A DNA stretch of 64,000 nucleotides from Spirochaetota bacterium (GTDB taxonomy: Bacteria > Spirochaetota > Spirochaetia > Treponematales > Rectinemataceae): assembly GCA_029265255.1 (NCBI GenBank), contig JAJUJQ010000003.1:124001-188000 (forward strand), written 5' to 3'. Below the pieces are notes generated by a model. It did no database searches. It was not told the origin of the DNA and saw only the letters and a program-made list of their open reading frames with translations. The position numbers and the translations under genes are program-made. Positions 8,461-17,114 of the stretch are shown one piece after another (the stretch's first letter is position 1; every line of letters starts with the position of its first letter).

Positions 8461-8759
8461 GTTTAATTTGTGTCGTTGACCTGCGAACGCGCGCAGGCCC
8501 TACGATGACGTATGCATCGAAACGCATTGAAGGATGGAATGGTTGCTAAGACATTGCTGCAACCACGTATAAGGGGAAACTTTGATCGGCTAAAGAAATA
8601 CCATTTTTAGCTGGATTCGAGTTTTCTTTTAAACAGAATAGACAGTTTTTCCAAACGGGCTATGCGCTGTCTCCTTTCAGAAAAATATTGGCAGCATATC
8701 TGACGTCACGGAGACAATTACAGGCTTTAGCGAATTGTTATTTCCATGTATTATATTGA
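8461..8759. other. Gene-free stretch between thiI and tRNA-Glu
   Basis: About 300 bases with no convincing reading frame on either strand. It contains a short GC hairpin (CCTGCG/CGCAGG around 8480-8497), a 7-bp hairpin TGGTTGC/GCAACCA (8540-8546 with 8559-8565), and an AT-rich half. A TTGACC at 8476 and TACGAT at 8501 are 19 bases apart, too far for a standard promoter. No U-tract terminator for thiI is obvious. A small RNA is possible but not supported. Confidence 0.4.
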
Positions 8760-8831
8760 TATCCCCAAGGGGAATCGAACCCCTGTTGGCGGGTTGAAAA
8801 CCCGCTGTCCTGACCGCTAGACGATGGGGAC
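8760..8831 (-). tRNA. tRNA-Glu (anticodon TTC)
   Basis: The minus strand folds as a cloverleaf: acceptor GTCCCCA pairs with TGGGGAT (first pair G-U), the anticodon stem-loop is GCGGGTTTTCAACCCGC with anticodon TTC, and the T arm is CAGGGGTTCGATTCCCCTT. The discriminator base is A and CCA is not encoded. It has its own promoter upstream. Confidence 0.95.
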
Positions 8832-8867
8832 CTTGTCAGCCGGACTCAGCCGTGCCGGACGCGTGTG

Positions 8868-8896
8868 AACCTATCAGAATTCCACAAAAGTGTCAA
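8868..8896 (-). promoter_or_regulatory. Promoter of tRNA-Glu
   Basis: A perfect TTGACA (8891-8896) and TAGGTT (8868-8873) with 17-base spacing lie 36 bases upstream of the tRNA 5' end. As an RNA gene promoter it gives a reliable picture of sigma-70 sites in this genome. Confidence 0.8.
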
Positions 8897-8908
8897 TACG
8901 GTTCATTT

Positions 8909-10216
8909 TCAGATTTCATCTTTCGCGAAGTGCTCTTTCAGTCGCTCCATCAATTCTCTGGCGAGTCTGTTCTCAGGATCGATCCGTAGAGCCAGTTCGC
9001 AATCCGTATGCGCCTGAATCATATCGCCGAGCTGCCACCAGCAGAGAGCCCTTCGATAGCGTGAGTAGAAATGGTATGGGTGAATTTCGAGTGCTTTTGA
9101 AAAATCATCAATTGCCTGCCGGGTCTCAGCCATGATGCTCTTCACTACCCCCCGATAGTACAATGCCTTGTAGCATTCAGGATCGAGCGTGACACAGCTG
9201 GTGAAATCCGAAAGCGCGTTCTTATAGTCGGACTGAGCAAAATGAGCCATTCCCCGGTGCTTGTATACAACCGCGGAAATCTGGGGTTCAGGCTTTCTTG
9301 AAAGAATTTCTGTATAGATAGCGATCGCTGTTTTGAAATCAGCGCTATTGTGTGCGTCAAGCGCATTCAGGAGCAGACTATCAAGATCCATTGTTCTCCA
9401 GGTTGTGGTGCCTGATGTGGATGCTCCCGAAACTGCATCTACCGCTGCCGCTCTAATCGCTTTTTTCCTTCTTGTTGCCGAAGAAGCAACGAGCGGATCA
9501 TCGGCGATCAAACCAAACGCCGAGGCAGTGTCCTGCTCGATTTTCTGGTAGAATTCCTCACGACGCTTCCGGAGCGCCATGGTCAGCTTTTTTTGATATT
9601 CCAGAATTTCCTGAAAAATGATATCGGATAACGTGAGCGTCGCGTTCAGAGCCGCGAGCTTGCGTTTGAGCGGCTCATCGAAAGGAGTGAATTCGGCCTT
9701 ATACACCAATTCATGCTCAACTTCGGCCCAGGCTTCCTGCAAAATGGTTCTAAGCTGAATCTCGATGACGTTGCGCTCGAGGTTAAGGCACAAAGGTCTG
9801 AGCGGATCAGGAATTTCGATAAGCACATGGATGGATTCATAACCAAATTCCCGAAACGATCGATCCTGTCCTTTTCGTTCAATTTCCACTACATGGTATC
9901 GTTCGAGCAAGGCTTTCTCGACCTCATCGAGATCTCCAAGAAATGGACATATGATTCTCATAGCCAGAACATCGTTGACAGGAAGTGGATCGCGGTGCGA
10001 ATCCCACCCCTCCTTCATGAGTCGTATTTTCTTTGAAAAATAGGATTCAAAATCCTTGATACGGCTCTTGATCGTGGGGTGGATCCCTTTTTCTCGCAAT
10101 ATTGCGGATATTTCGTGGACTATGGTCGAAAGGGCTTTCTCATATCCAGCACGCGCAGCGTCGTATTGCGCCGCGAGACTAGCCTTGTCCGGTATGCCAA
10201 TTCCGATGGTGCTCAT
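8909..10216 (-). CDS. RelA/SpoT-type alarmone synthetase domain fused to TPR repeats
   Basis: The first 240 or so residues are a (p)ppGpp synthetase domain: RIKDFESYFSKKIR (nucleotide-binding basic segment), NDVLAMRIICPF, FGYESIHVLIEI and the IEIQLRTILQEAWAEVEHE motif with the substrate-binding Glu and Arg. There is no HD hydrolase and no TGS or ACT domain. Residues of about 280-430 form at least four TPR-like helices (for example YKALYYRGVVKSIMAETRQA). So it is a small alarmone synthetase with a protein-interaction tail, 435 residues. It lacks a Shine-Dalgarno site and follows a promoter with leaderless geometry. Synthetic activity is expected from the motifs but the TPR function is unknown. 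Confidence 0.85.
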   Translation of the reverse strand: MSTIGIGIPDKASLAAQYDAARAGYEKALSTIVHEISAILREKGIHPTIKSRIKDFESYFSKKIRLMKEGWDSHRDPLPVNDVLAMRIICPFLGDLDEVEKALLERYHVVEIERKGQDRSFREFGYESIHVLIEIPDPLRPLCLNLERNVIEIQLRTILQEAWAEVEHELVYKAEFTPFDEPLKRKLAALNATLTLSDIIFQEILEYQKKLTMALRKRREEFYQKIEQDTASAFGLIADDPLVASSATRRKKAIRAAAVDAVSGASTSGTTTWRTMDLDSLLLNALDAHNSADFKTAIAIYTEILSRKPEPQISAVVYKHRGMAHFAQSDYKNALSDFTSCVTLDPECYKALYYRGVVKSIMAETRQAIDDFSKALEIHPYHFYSRYRRALCWWQLGDMIQAHTDCELALRIDPENRLARELMERLKEHFAKDEI

Positions 10217-10223
10217 ACATATA

Positions 10224-10252
10224 AAAGTATCATCATTTTATGGCATTGACAA
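10224..10252 (-). promoter_or_regulatory. Probable promoter of the alarmone synthetase gene, leaderless geometry
   Basis: Minus strand TTGTCA (10247-10252), 17 bases, TACTTT (10224-10229), then seven bases to the ATG at 10214-10216. The -10 hexamer is identical to that of the adenosyltransferase gene. Confidence 0.6.
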
Positions 10253-10277
10253 ACGCCCTTTGATCGGCAGCGGTGCT

Positions 10278-10727
10278 TCAGAAGGCTGGTATCCCATTTA
10301 CAAAGAGAGAAACAGCATAGCTCCCGGGAATGGTAGCGTGAAGCGATTTTAAAAGCGCTTCCTTGAAGATACGGTATCGTGCACCGAATTCATCAAGCGA
10401 TCGAACGGAAAAATCGAGGAAAAAATGCCGATTATCGACAACTGCCCTTGCAAGCGAGACATCGGCGTATACAAGAGGCTCAAGGGCGCGGGAAACAGGG
10501 CCGAGAAGGAGCTCGGACACAACCTCACGCACCCGCTCTTCCATTGGTCCCAGAGGAGGAATCGGCCTTCGTTCCTCACGGAGGGAACCTTTCTTATCCG
10601 GGAAATACAGCCTCATGCCATTGAATTGCAATTCCGGTCCTTTAATGACAATAAACGCGACCGCCAGAATGATCACGACAGCGATGAAATAGGATTCATG
10701 GTGAGAACCGGGTCGTTCGGAATGCAT
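10278..10727 (-). CDS. GerMN-domain membrane-anchored protein
   Basis: 149 residues with one N-terminal membrane segment (SYFIAVVIILAVAFIVI, residues 12-28) and a GerMN domain: LYFPDKKGSL, then VREVVSELLLGPVSRAL, then DFSVRSLDEFGARY. GerMN domains occur in lipoproteins and envelope proteins such as spore germination protein GerM and LpqB. It lies 13 bases downstream of the amidase gene and is surely cotranscribed, which suggests a role at the cell wall. Exact function unknown. Confidence 0.75.
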   Translation of the reverse strand: MHSERPGSHHESYFIAVVIILAVAFIVIKGPELQFNGMRLYFPDKKGSLREERRPIPPLGPMEERVREVVSELLLGPVSRALEPLVYADVSLARAVVDNRHFFLDFSVRSLDEFGARYRIFKEALLKSLHATIPGSYAVSLFVNGIPAF

Positions 10728-10740
10728 CCTTGTTCACCTT

Positions 10741-11790
10741 TCACTGTTCGAAATGCTCGATGAAATCGCAGACTCCATTGTAAACGGCATCGGCGATTTT
10801 TCTCAAGTAAGCAGGTTGCGACAGGAGCTGCATTTCTATTTTGTTGGTTACAAAACCCATCTCGATGAGAATCGATGGCATTTTGGCATTCCGTACCACA
10901 AACCATTCCTCGGCCCGGATTCCTCGCGGGGGACTGAATTCGCCGATTGTCTGGCCCAGGCGGCGGTATACTTTTTGAGCCAGGATGATGCTTTCGGTAG
11001 TGAATTCTTCCTCTAGCATGGTATTGATGATGGGCGCGAGGTCTTCCCCCTTCTCCTTCGCGGTCTTTTCGTCAACGAGCGTACGTCTAAAATTCGGGTT
11101 GAGATACCAGACCTCATAACCATTGGTATTCTTGTTGAAGGATGCGTTGGCATGAATTGAAATGAAGATGACCGCTTCGGTTTCGGCGAGTTTTATCGAA
11201 TTCGCGAGTTCCACACGCTCTTCGAGACTCGGATAGCTGTCGTCGGACCTCGTCATGAGAATGTTCCTCTCGGGATATCGAAGCTGCAAGAGTTGCGCCA
11301 GACGGAGGCCGACTTCAAGGTTCAGGTCCTTTTCCTGGAGTCTCATTCCATCAAACTCGCCGATTGCGCCTGGGTCTTTCCCGCCATGTCCTGGGTCTAT
11401 GACGATTGCCTTGATGGTATATCGTGATGAACCGCTGCGCTTTTCCGAGAAAAACTTTCTGATCGCCTCGGCAAATTCCGGCTTGACCGCGATTGTCATT
11501 TCCGTTTCGATTGGCGGGGGCAGCTCCTTTAATAAGGTCCAGTCCAGGAGCACGTAAGGAAAACCTTCGGAAAATCGTACAGTTCTTCCATTTTTTTCCA
11601 GTACTCCAGATTTTGTGAGTGGGTTGTATTCGAACGAGGCACCGATGTCCTTGGCCAAATCCGGAAGAGGGATTTCTGTACTGATATAGGATTCTGCACC
11701 GAAAGAGGTGATGATACACCATAGGAAAATCGCGACAAGCAAGGGAATCCTAGTTTCGGGTCGATAGTACAGACTCATCCGTTTCGGCAA
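10741..11790 (-). CDS. N-acetylmuramoyl-L-alanine amidase (Amidase_3), probable TTG start
   Basis: Zinc amidase that splits peptide from glycan in peptidoglycan. The catalytic domain spans roughly the last 215 residues: IDPGHGGKDPGAIG (zinc His), the zinc Glu in GMRLQEKDLNLEVGLRL, FISIHANAS (zinc His), and the catalytic Glu in SILIEMGFVTN. The N-terminus has a signal sequence or anchor (RIPLLVAIFLWCIITSFG) and an AMIN-like region. Start: a TTG at 11788-11790 has AAGGAG eight bases upstream, better than the in-frame ATGs at 11808 (no ribosome site, inside the likely transcription start) and 11778 (no ribosome site). First gene of an operon with the GerMN protein. Confidence 0.88.
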   Translation of the reverse strand: MPKRMSLYYRPETRIPLLVAIFLWCIITSFGAESYISTEIPLPDLAKDIGASFEYNPLTKSGVLEKNGRTVRFSEGFPYVLLDWTLLKELPPPIETEMTIAVKPEFAEAIRKFFSEKRSGSSRYTIKAIVIDPGHGGKDPGAIGEFDGMRLQEKDLNLEVGLRLAQLLQLRYPERNILMTRSDDSYPSLEERVELANSIKLAETEAVIFISIHANASFNKNTNGYEVWYLNPNFRRTLVDEKTAKEKGEDLAPIINTMLEEEFTTESIILAQKVYRRLGQTIGEFSPPRGIRAEEWFVVRNAKMPSILIEMGFVTNKIEMQLLSQPAYLRKIADAVYNGVCDFIEHFEQ

Positions 11791-11869
11791 CGCAATCGCT
11801 CCTTGCATCGTCAGTATAGCCGCTTTCTTCGAAAAAATGAAGAAAAGCCCTTGCGCCCTCCTCTTTAAT

Positions 11870-11935
11870 GCAGTATATAGAGTATCGAAGCAAATAGCAC
11901 TATATATTGTGGTGTACAGCGGTCCATACTAATAT
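11870..11935 (+). promoter_or_regulatory. nrdJ promoter overlapped by a NrdR-like box
   Basis: TTGTGG (11907-11912) and TAATAT (11930-11935) are 17 bases apart and about 30 bases ahead of the nrdJ start. The palindrome GCACTATATATTGTGG (11897-11912) matches the NrdR box consensus ACACWATATATWGTGT at 14 of 16 positions and covers the -35 element. A weaker copy, matching 12 of 16, lies at 11870-11885; the 27-base centre distance differs from the usual helical spacing, so only the first box is called with confidence. Confidence 0.7.
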
Positions 11936-11965
11936 AGATAGTAGTGAATGATATTGGAGGAATTG

Positions 11966-14900
11966 ATGAAGATTGAACGCTATTTTACGAAAGCGGGAAA
12001 AGGGCCCTATGAGGGCATTCAATGGGAGAAGAGAAAGAGTGAAATACGAAATCCGAATGGAACTGTCGTATTCTCCATGGATTCTGTGATTGTCCCCTCG
12101 TTCTGGTCACCTATTGCGAGCGATATCATCGCGCAGAAATATTTCCGGAAGGCTGGAGTACCCAGAGAGCGTGAGCTTGACTGGATGAACCATGTCCCTC
12201 AATCGCAGACGGCCTTTGGTGGTCCGAGCCCCGTCGAGGGGACCGAACATGACGCCAGGCAGGTGTTTCATCGCTTGGCCTATACCTGGACGCTCTGGGG
12301 AAAACAGGCGGGATATTTCAATTCAGAGGAAGACGAGAAAGCCTTCTATGACGAGCTCTGCTACATGTTGGCACATCAGATTGCGGCGCCGAACAGTCCG
12401 CAGTGGTTCAATACCGGACTCCATGCAGTGTATGGCATTGAAGGGCCGGCCCAAGGGCATTATTTTGTAGACCCTGATACAAATCAGGTCGTCAAATCAG
12501 AATCGGCATATCAGCGGCCCCAGCCGCACGCGTGTTTCATTCTCGATGTGCAGGATGATCTCGTCAATGAAGGCGGGATCATGGATCTTGTCACCAGAGA
12601 AGCCCGCTTGTTCAAGTATGGTTCAGGCACTGGCTCCAATTTTTCCAAGCTGAGAGCGGCCAATGAACGGCTCTCAGGCGGAGGTGTCTCTTCAGGACTC
12701 CTCTCCTTCCTCAAAATTGCTGACCGCTCTGCCGCGGCCATCAAGTCGGGCGGGACGACGCGTCGCGCCGCAAAAATGGTGATTCTGGATGCCGACCACC
12801 CCGATGTACCGGAATTCGTCCGATGGAAAACCGAAGAAGAATACAAAGTTGCCTGCCTAGCAGCGGGCAGCGCCCTGCTCAATCATCATGCACAGCAGAT
12901 AATCGACGCGATCGAACAAATGACAGGTCAAAAAGAGGAAGCATTGCATCCGGATCGAAATCCTGCATTGCTGAAGGCTATTAAAAATGCTCTGAATGCC
13001 GGCATTCCTTCTTCTTGGATACATCAGGTCATCACCTTCTATTCGGAAACTGGTAAATTGCCTTACATGCCGCGCTACACCACAGCATGGGAATCTGAGG
13101 CATACAATACCGTTTCAGGTCAGTCATCCAATAATTCCGTACGGGTCAGCAATGCGTTCATGCACGCGGTGATTGATGATCTGGAGTGGGATCTTATCGC
13201 ACGTACCACCGGTAGGCCATTCCGAAAAACAAAAGCACGCGATCTATGGAACGAGATCGCGGAGGCCGCTTGGCTCTGCGCGGATCCCGGGCTCCAGTTC
13301 CATACGACGATCAACGAATGGCATACCTGTTTGGCAGATGGAGAAATCCGCGCATCCAATCCTTGTTCGGAGTACATGTTTCTCGACGATACCGCATGCA
13401 ACCTGGCGTCGCTCAACCTCATCCCATTCTATAATGAAAAGACGGGGACCTTTGACGACGCTGCATACCGCCATGCCATCCGCCTCTGGACTGTTGTTTT
13501 AGAAATCTCTGTGGTCATGGCTCAGTTCCCATCAAAGGAAATCGCTCGCAAGAGCTATGACTACCGCACGCTCGGGCTTGGCTATGCGAATCTGGGAAGC
13601 CTCCTTATGGTCATGGGTCTTCCATATGATTCAGAAAAAGGTCGCAACCTGGCTGCTGTGCTCACCGCTATCCTCAGCGGGGAAGCCTATGCGCAATCTG
13701 CCCGCATGGCTGGAGAATTCGGCCCCTTTGCTCGCTACAAAGCCAACGCGGATCATATGCTGCGCGTTATCCGAAATCATCGCAGAGCCGCGTACAACGC
13801 CCCTGCTTCAGAGTACGAAGACCTCACGGTTATTCCCAGAGGAATCGACGCGACGCTCTGCCCTGCCAATCTTGTCGAGGCTGCGCGATCCAGCTGGGAC
13901 GAAGCCTTGAGTCTTGGCGAGAAGAATGGCTTTAGGAACGCGCAGGTCACCGCGATCGCGCCTACCGGAACGATAGGACTGCTCATGGATTGTGATACTA
14001 CCGGTATCGAACCGGACTTTGCGCTGGTTAAATTCAAAAAACTCGCTGGAGGGGGCTATTTCAAGATCATTAACAACTCGGTACCACCAGCGCTCCGAGC
14101 TCTGGGGTACTCGGAAGAACAGATCAACGATATCATTGCCTATGCGCTCGGGCATGAGACTCTTAAAAACGCGCCGAACATCTCCTATGAGGCGCTCATC
14201 GAAAAAGGCCTGCCAGAAGAAGCGCTCAATCGCGTCGAAAAGGCGCTCCAAACGGCCATTAATCTGGAAAGTTGTTTTTCGCCACACGTGATCGGCTATG
14301 AGACGCTCGCGTCACTGGGCATTTCCAAGGAAGAGGCGGATACGCCTGAATTCAGTCTGCTGGCAAGACTCGGATTCAGTTCTGGTGACATTGAAGCGGC
14401 CGAGCTATATGCGTGTGGTACCATGGGGCTCGAAGGAGCCCCGCATCTGAGGGAAGAAGACCTGGCGGTTTTCGATACTGCTACACCATCAGGGAAACGC
14501 GGCACCAGAAGTATCGCGTGGCAGGCACATATCGCCATGATGTCCGCGGTACAACCATTTGTCACGGGCGCCATATCAAAAACGATCAATATGCCCAACA
14601 ACGTCACGGTCGACGACGTGAAGGGTGCCTATATGCTCGCATGGAAATCCATGCTTAAATCGATTGCGCTCTATCGTGATGGTTCCAAGCTCTCACAACC
14701 GCTTGCGGCGCTTGCACCTGGGTCAGACCTCATTGCCGATTCGATCATGGCCATTCAAATGGGGGCTCTTGATCAGCCCGCCGAAGAGCCGCAAATAAGA
14801 GAATCGGTTCAGAAGCAGACGATTCCATCTCCTGCGATAGAGCCAGAGCTTCCCGGTATGCCATTCGCTCCCCGCGGCGTGCGACGCGTGCTCCCCAACC

Positions 14901-15553
14901 GACGCCAGGGCTATACCCAAAAGGCAAAGATTGGCGGGCACTCAGTGTTTCTCCGCACGGGAGAGTACGAAGATGGTACGCTCGGCGAGATCTTCCTCGA
15001 CATGCATAAAGAAGGCGCGGCGTTCAGAAGTATCCTGAACTCGTTTGCCATCGCGGTTTCTCTTGGGCTTCAATATGGTGTTCCGCTCGAGGAGTATATC
15101 GATGCGTTTACATTTACGCGGTTCGAGCCGAACGGAATGGTGAGCGGCCACGACTACATCAAAATGGCAACGAGTGTTCTGGACTATATTTTCAGAGATT
15201 TGGCTATTTCATATCTGCATCGCTACGACCTGGGCCAGGTGAAGCCGGAGGATCTTATTTCCACTTCTACCCAGTCTCTTTCCGAAAAGAATTCCGCGTT
15301 CGAAAGCGGCAGGAGAATAAAAAAGGAAAAGCCTCAGGAGTCTTCGAAAGCGCCGGCCGAACCTGGTAGGAAATCGCTTCTCGCTGCTGCTGCACGCCCA
15401 GAGAAGCAGGATTCATCCATTGCCCTTATCCGCAATGCCCGGCAGAAGGGGTACGAAGGGGATCCTTGCCCTGTATGCGGCAACATGACTCTTGTCAGGA
15501 ATGGAACATGCCTCAAATGCGAAACGTGCGGATCGACGACCGGATGTAGTTGA
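11966..15553 (+). CDS. nrdJ: Adenosylcobalamin-dependent (class II) ribonucleotide reductase
   Basis: Reduces ribonucleotides to deoxyribonucleotides with a radical generated from coenzyme B12, independent of oxygen. The 1195-residue length fits the long NrdJ type. Active-site cysteine near residue 189 is in PHACFIL; the N-C-E set is in [22 protein letters not shown] near residue 462; [18 protein letters not shown] is the phosphate-binding loop. The C-terminus has CPVCGN and [13 protein letters not shown], a zinc-like cluster plus redox cysteines that are re-reduced by thioredoxin or glutaredoxin. GGAGG ten to six bases ahead fixes the start at 11966. It stands alone between its own promoter and a bidirectional terminator. 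No class I or III reductase is in the window. Confidence 0.97.
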   Translation: MKIERYFTKAGKGPYEGIQWEKRKSEIRNPNGTVVFSMDSVIVPSFWSPIASDIIAQKYFRKAGVPRERELDWMNHVPQSQTAFGGPSPVEGTEHDARQVFHRLAYTWTLWGKQAGYFNSEEDEKAFYDELCYMLAHQIAAPNSPQWFNTGLHAVYGIEGPAQGHYFVDPDTNQVVKSESAYQRPQPHACFILDVQDDLVNEGGIMDLVTREARLFKYGSGTGSNFSKLRAANERLSGGGVSSGLLSFLKIADRSAAAIKSGGTTRRAAKMVILDADHPDVPEFVRWKTEEEYKVACLAAGSALLNHHAQQIIDAIEQMTGQKEEALHPDRNPALLKAIKNALNAGIPSSWIHQVITFYSETGKLPYMPRYTTAWESEAYNTVSGQSSNNSVRVSNAFMHAVIDDLEWDLIARTTGRPFRKTKARDLWNEIAEAAWLCADPGLQFHTTINEWHTCLADGEIRASNPCSEYMFLDDTACNLASLNLIPFYNEKTGTFDDAAYRHAIRLWTVVLEISVVMAQFPSKEIARKSYDYRTLGLGYANLGSLLMVMGLPYDSEKGRNLAAVLTAILSGEAYAQSARMAGEFGPFARYKANADHMLRVIRNHRRAAYNAPASEYEDLTVIPRGIDATLCPANLVEAARSSWDEALSLGEKNGFRNAQVTAIAPTGTIGLLMDCDTTGIEPDFALVKFKKLAGGGYFKIINNSVPPALRALGYSEEQINDIIAYALGHETLKNAPNISYEALIEKGLPEEALNRVEKALQTAINLESCFSPHVIGYETLASLGISKEEADTPEFSLLARLGFSSGDIEAAELYACGTMGLEGAPHLREEDLAVFDTATPSGKRGTRSIAWQAHIAMMSAVQPFVTGAISKTINMPNNVTVDDVKGAYMLAWKSMLKSIALYRDGSKLSQPLAALAPGSDLIADSIMAIQMGALDQPAEEPQIRESVQKQTIPSPAIEPELPGMPFAPRGVRRVLPNRRQGYTQKAKIGGHSVFLRTGEYEDGTLGEIFLDMHKEGAAFRSILNSFAIAVSLGLQYGVPLEEYIDAFTFTRFEPNGMVSGHDYIKMATSVLDYIFRDLAISYLHRYDLGQVKPEDLISTSTQSLSEKNSAFESGRRIKKEKPQESSKAPAEPGRKSLLAAAARPEKQDSSIALIRNARQKGYEGDPCPVCGNMTLVRNGTCLKCETCGSTTGCS

Positions 15554-15554
15554 A

Positions 15555-15600
15555 GAAAAAGGCTGCTCCGAATGGTTTCGGGGCAGCCTGCGCTATTTTA
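15555..15600. terminator. Bidirectional terminator between nrdJ and arcA
   Basis: Twelve-base stem GGCTGCTCCGAA / TTCGGGGCAGCC (15561-15572, 15577-15588) with a four-base loop. On the minus strand it is followed by TTTTTCTTC (15560 downwards), a good U tract for arcA; on the plus strand by a weaker CTATTTTA. Confidence 0.85.
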
Positions 15601-16845
15601 TCAGAGAGGATCTCGGAGAACCGGCAGGGTCATACATCGAGCCCCTCCCCCGCCCCGCGCCAATTCAATACCATCGAATGCCACAACCAGCCTCTGGTGT
15701 CTGTCTGGATCATCCCTGCCTTCAATGAAATCAGCGGCATTGACGATGTCGAATCCCTTGGCAGCGAGAGCATCGAGCGTATATTTATTACATGAATACA
15801 TGAGAATCTTGCCTGGAGCGAACGCGAACGAGTTTGCGCCGGAAAGCCACTGTTCTCTTTCCTGAATGACCGCTCTGGCATCCCCGCAGTAGATTGGCTC
15901 CAGATCGATGCCAACCTTACGCAAGCCCGAAAAGAGCGAATCTTCCTGGGCGTAGGTAATGGTGCCATCGGGGCTGCAATCGAGCCGATAGACGGGTACT
16001 CTGGAGGGGCCTGTGATGATCGGTTTAAAGGCAAGCGCGGCATTTCGGTCGATCATGGTAAATGCCATGTCCAGGTGAATCGTCGCTCTCTCCTTGGGTA
16101 GATCAACTGCGAAAATGGTGACCGATTTTCCTTCCTGCATCGCGAGATTTCTAGCGACCCGGTCGACCGCAAACGCGGTAGTCCTTTCGGATATCCCAAT
16201 AGCGAGAACATCCGGAGCAAGCACATGGGTATCGCCACCTTCGATCGTCATAAGGCGATTCCGCTCCTCGGGGCCATCAAAGATAAGTCCCGCGTTACGA
16301 AAATCAGGGTGTCTGCGGAAAATAAAACGAGTGATACATGCCTCGGCCATGCGTACATCGAACGCGAAGGCTGACGAGATAATCCTGGTTCCAACTACCG
16401 CCAGACTGTCCCTCATGAAATAGGCGTTTGGCAGCGGTCGAGCGATAAACGCGTGGGGTTCAAGGAGACAAGAGAGGCTGCCGGCTGGCGCCTGGATCCC
16501 TGTAAGCAGCGCACGTGCCAGCTCTGGCGCCGGCATTGCCATGAATGTATTGGCAAAAATCGATATTGGATAAAATTTGGCATATTCATCAAGAAATTCG
16601 CACCTGTCTCCCTCATTCTCAAGGCAATCGGAAAGAAGGTCGATCAACTCATACGTCGCCGCGATCCGCGATAGGAATTGGTGCAGCATTCGATATTCAT
16701 TCTGTACTGCTTCAAGCGGGATGATATCGTTATAGAGATCCCTCTCTGCTTCGCGCGGAGTCATGGCCTCAACCTCGGCTCCTGGACTATGGACAATGAC
16801 TCTCCGGAGCCGTCCGATCTCGCTATCGATGTGAACCTGCTTCAT
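15601..16845 (-). CDS. arcA: Arginine deiminase
   Basis: Hydrolyses arginine to citrulline and ammonia, the first step of fermentative arginine catabolism. 414 residues from the ATG at 16845. Motifs: N-terminal EIGRLRRVIVHSPG, substrate-binding EGGDTHVL, HLDMAFTMID with the catalytic His, and the nucleophile Cys in GGGARCMTLPVLRDPL at the C-terminus. No arcB, arcC or arginine-ornithine antiporter gene is adjacent. A TTG nine bases upstream is a less likely start, and neither has a good ribosome site. Divergent from the COG2403 gene across an AT-rich region. Confidence 0.95.
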   Translation of the reverse strand: MKQVHIDSEIGRLRRVIVHSPGAEVEAMTPREAERDLYNDIIPLEAVQNEYRMLHQFLSRIAATYELIDLLSDCLENEGDRCEFLDEYAKFYPISIFANTFMAMPAPELARALLTGIQAPAGSLSCLLEPHAFIARPLPNAYFMRDSLAVVGTRIISSAFAFDVRMAEACITRFIFRRHPDFRNAGLIFDGPEERNRLMTIEGGDTHVLAPDVLAIGISERTTAFAVDRVARNLAMQEGKSVTIFAVDLPKERATIHLDMAFTMIDRNAALAFKPIITGPSRVPVYRLDCSPDGTITYAQEDSLFSGLRKVGIDLEPIYCGDARAVIQEREQWLSGANSFAFAPGKILMYSCNKYTLDALAAKGFDIVNAADFIEGRDDPDRHQRLVVAFDGIELARGGGGARCMTLPVLRDPL

Positions 16846-17114
16846 GGGAATCAAGTATGACTAAAATTTGAAAAAATGTCTGCACGATTTCGTGATGCGA
16901 GAGAATTGCATATAAATAGAAAAAATCGCCTGCAAATGCCGCTGAAGCCCCCAAATGTGATTATCTATACATCAATATTCATTTTATTCTTTATATTACA
17001 TAAAATTACATAAATATTCATGTTGACTTTCATTCCAAGATGCGCAACGATAACTACAGCAACATGACAGTAGGAGCAGCAATCGTAAGAATCCCAAGAA
17101 CAAGGATGGACCAC
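16846..17114. promoter_or_regulatory. AT-rich divergent control region with tandem 10-mers (16995-17014)
   Basis: A gene-free region between arcA and the COG2403 gene. It holds two perfect tandem copies of ATTACATAAA at 16995-17004 and 17005-17014, a one-turn spacing suited to a dimeric regulator, within a very AT-rich stretch. TTGACT at 17023-17028 follows, but no clear -10 lies 17 bases from it. No ArgR-like palindrome was recognised. Confidence 0.45.

Noticed and set aside
8476..8506. Promoter of a small RNA after thiI
   Set aside because: TTGACC and TACGAT are 19 bases apart and no terminator follows.
11820..11965. Cobalamin riboswitch before nrdJ
   Set aside because: The region is too short and lacks the B12-box; a promoter with a NrdR-like palindrome explains it.
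16995..17014. CRISPR or minisatellite repeat
   Set aside because: Only two 10-base copies; too short for a repeat array, listed as an operator candidate.
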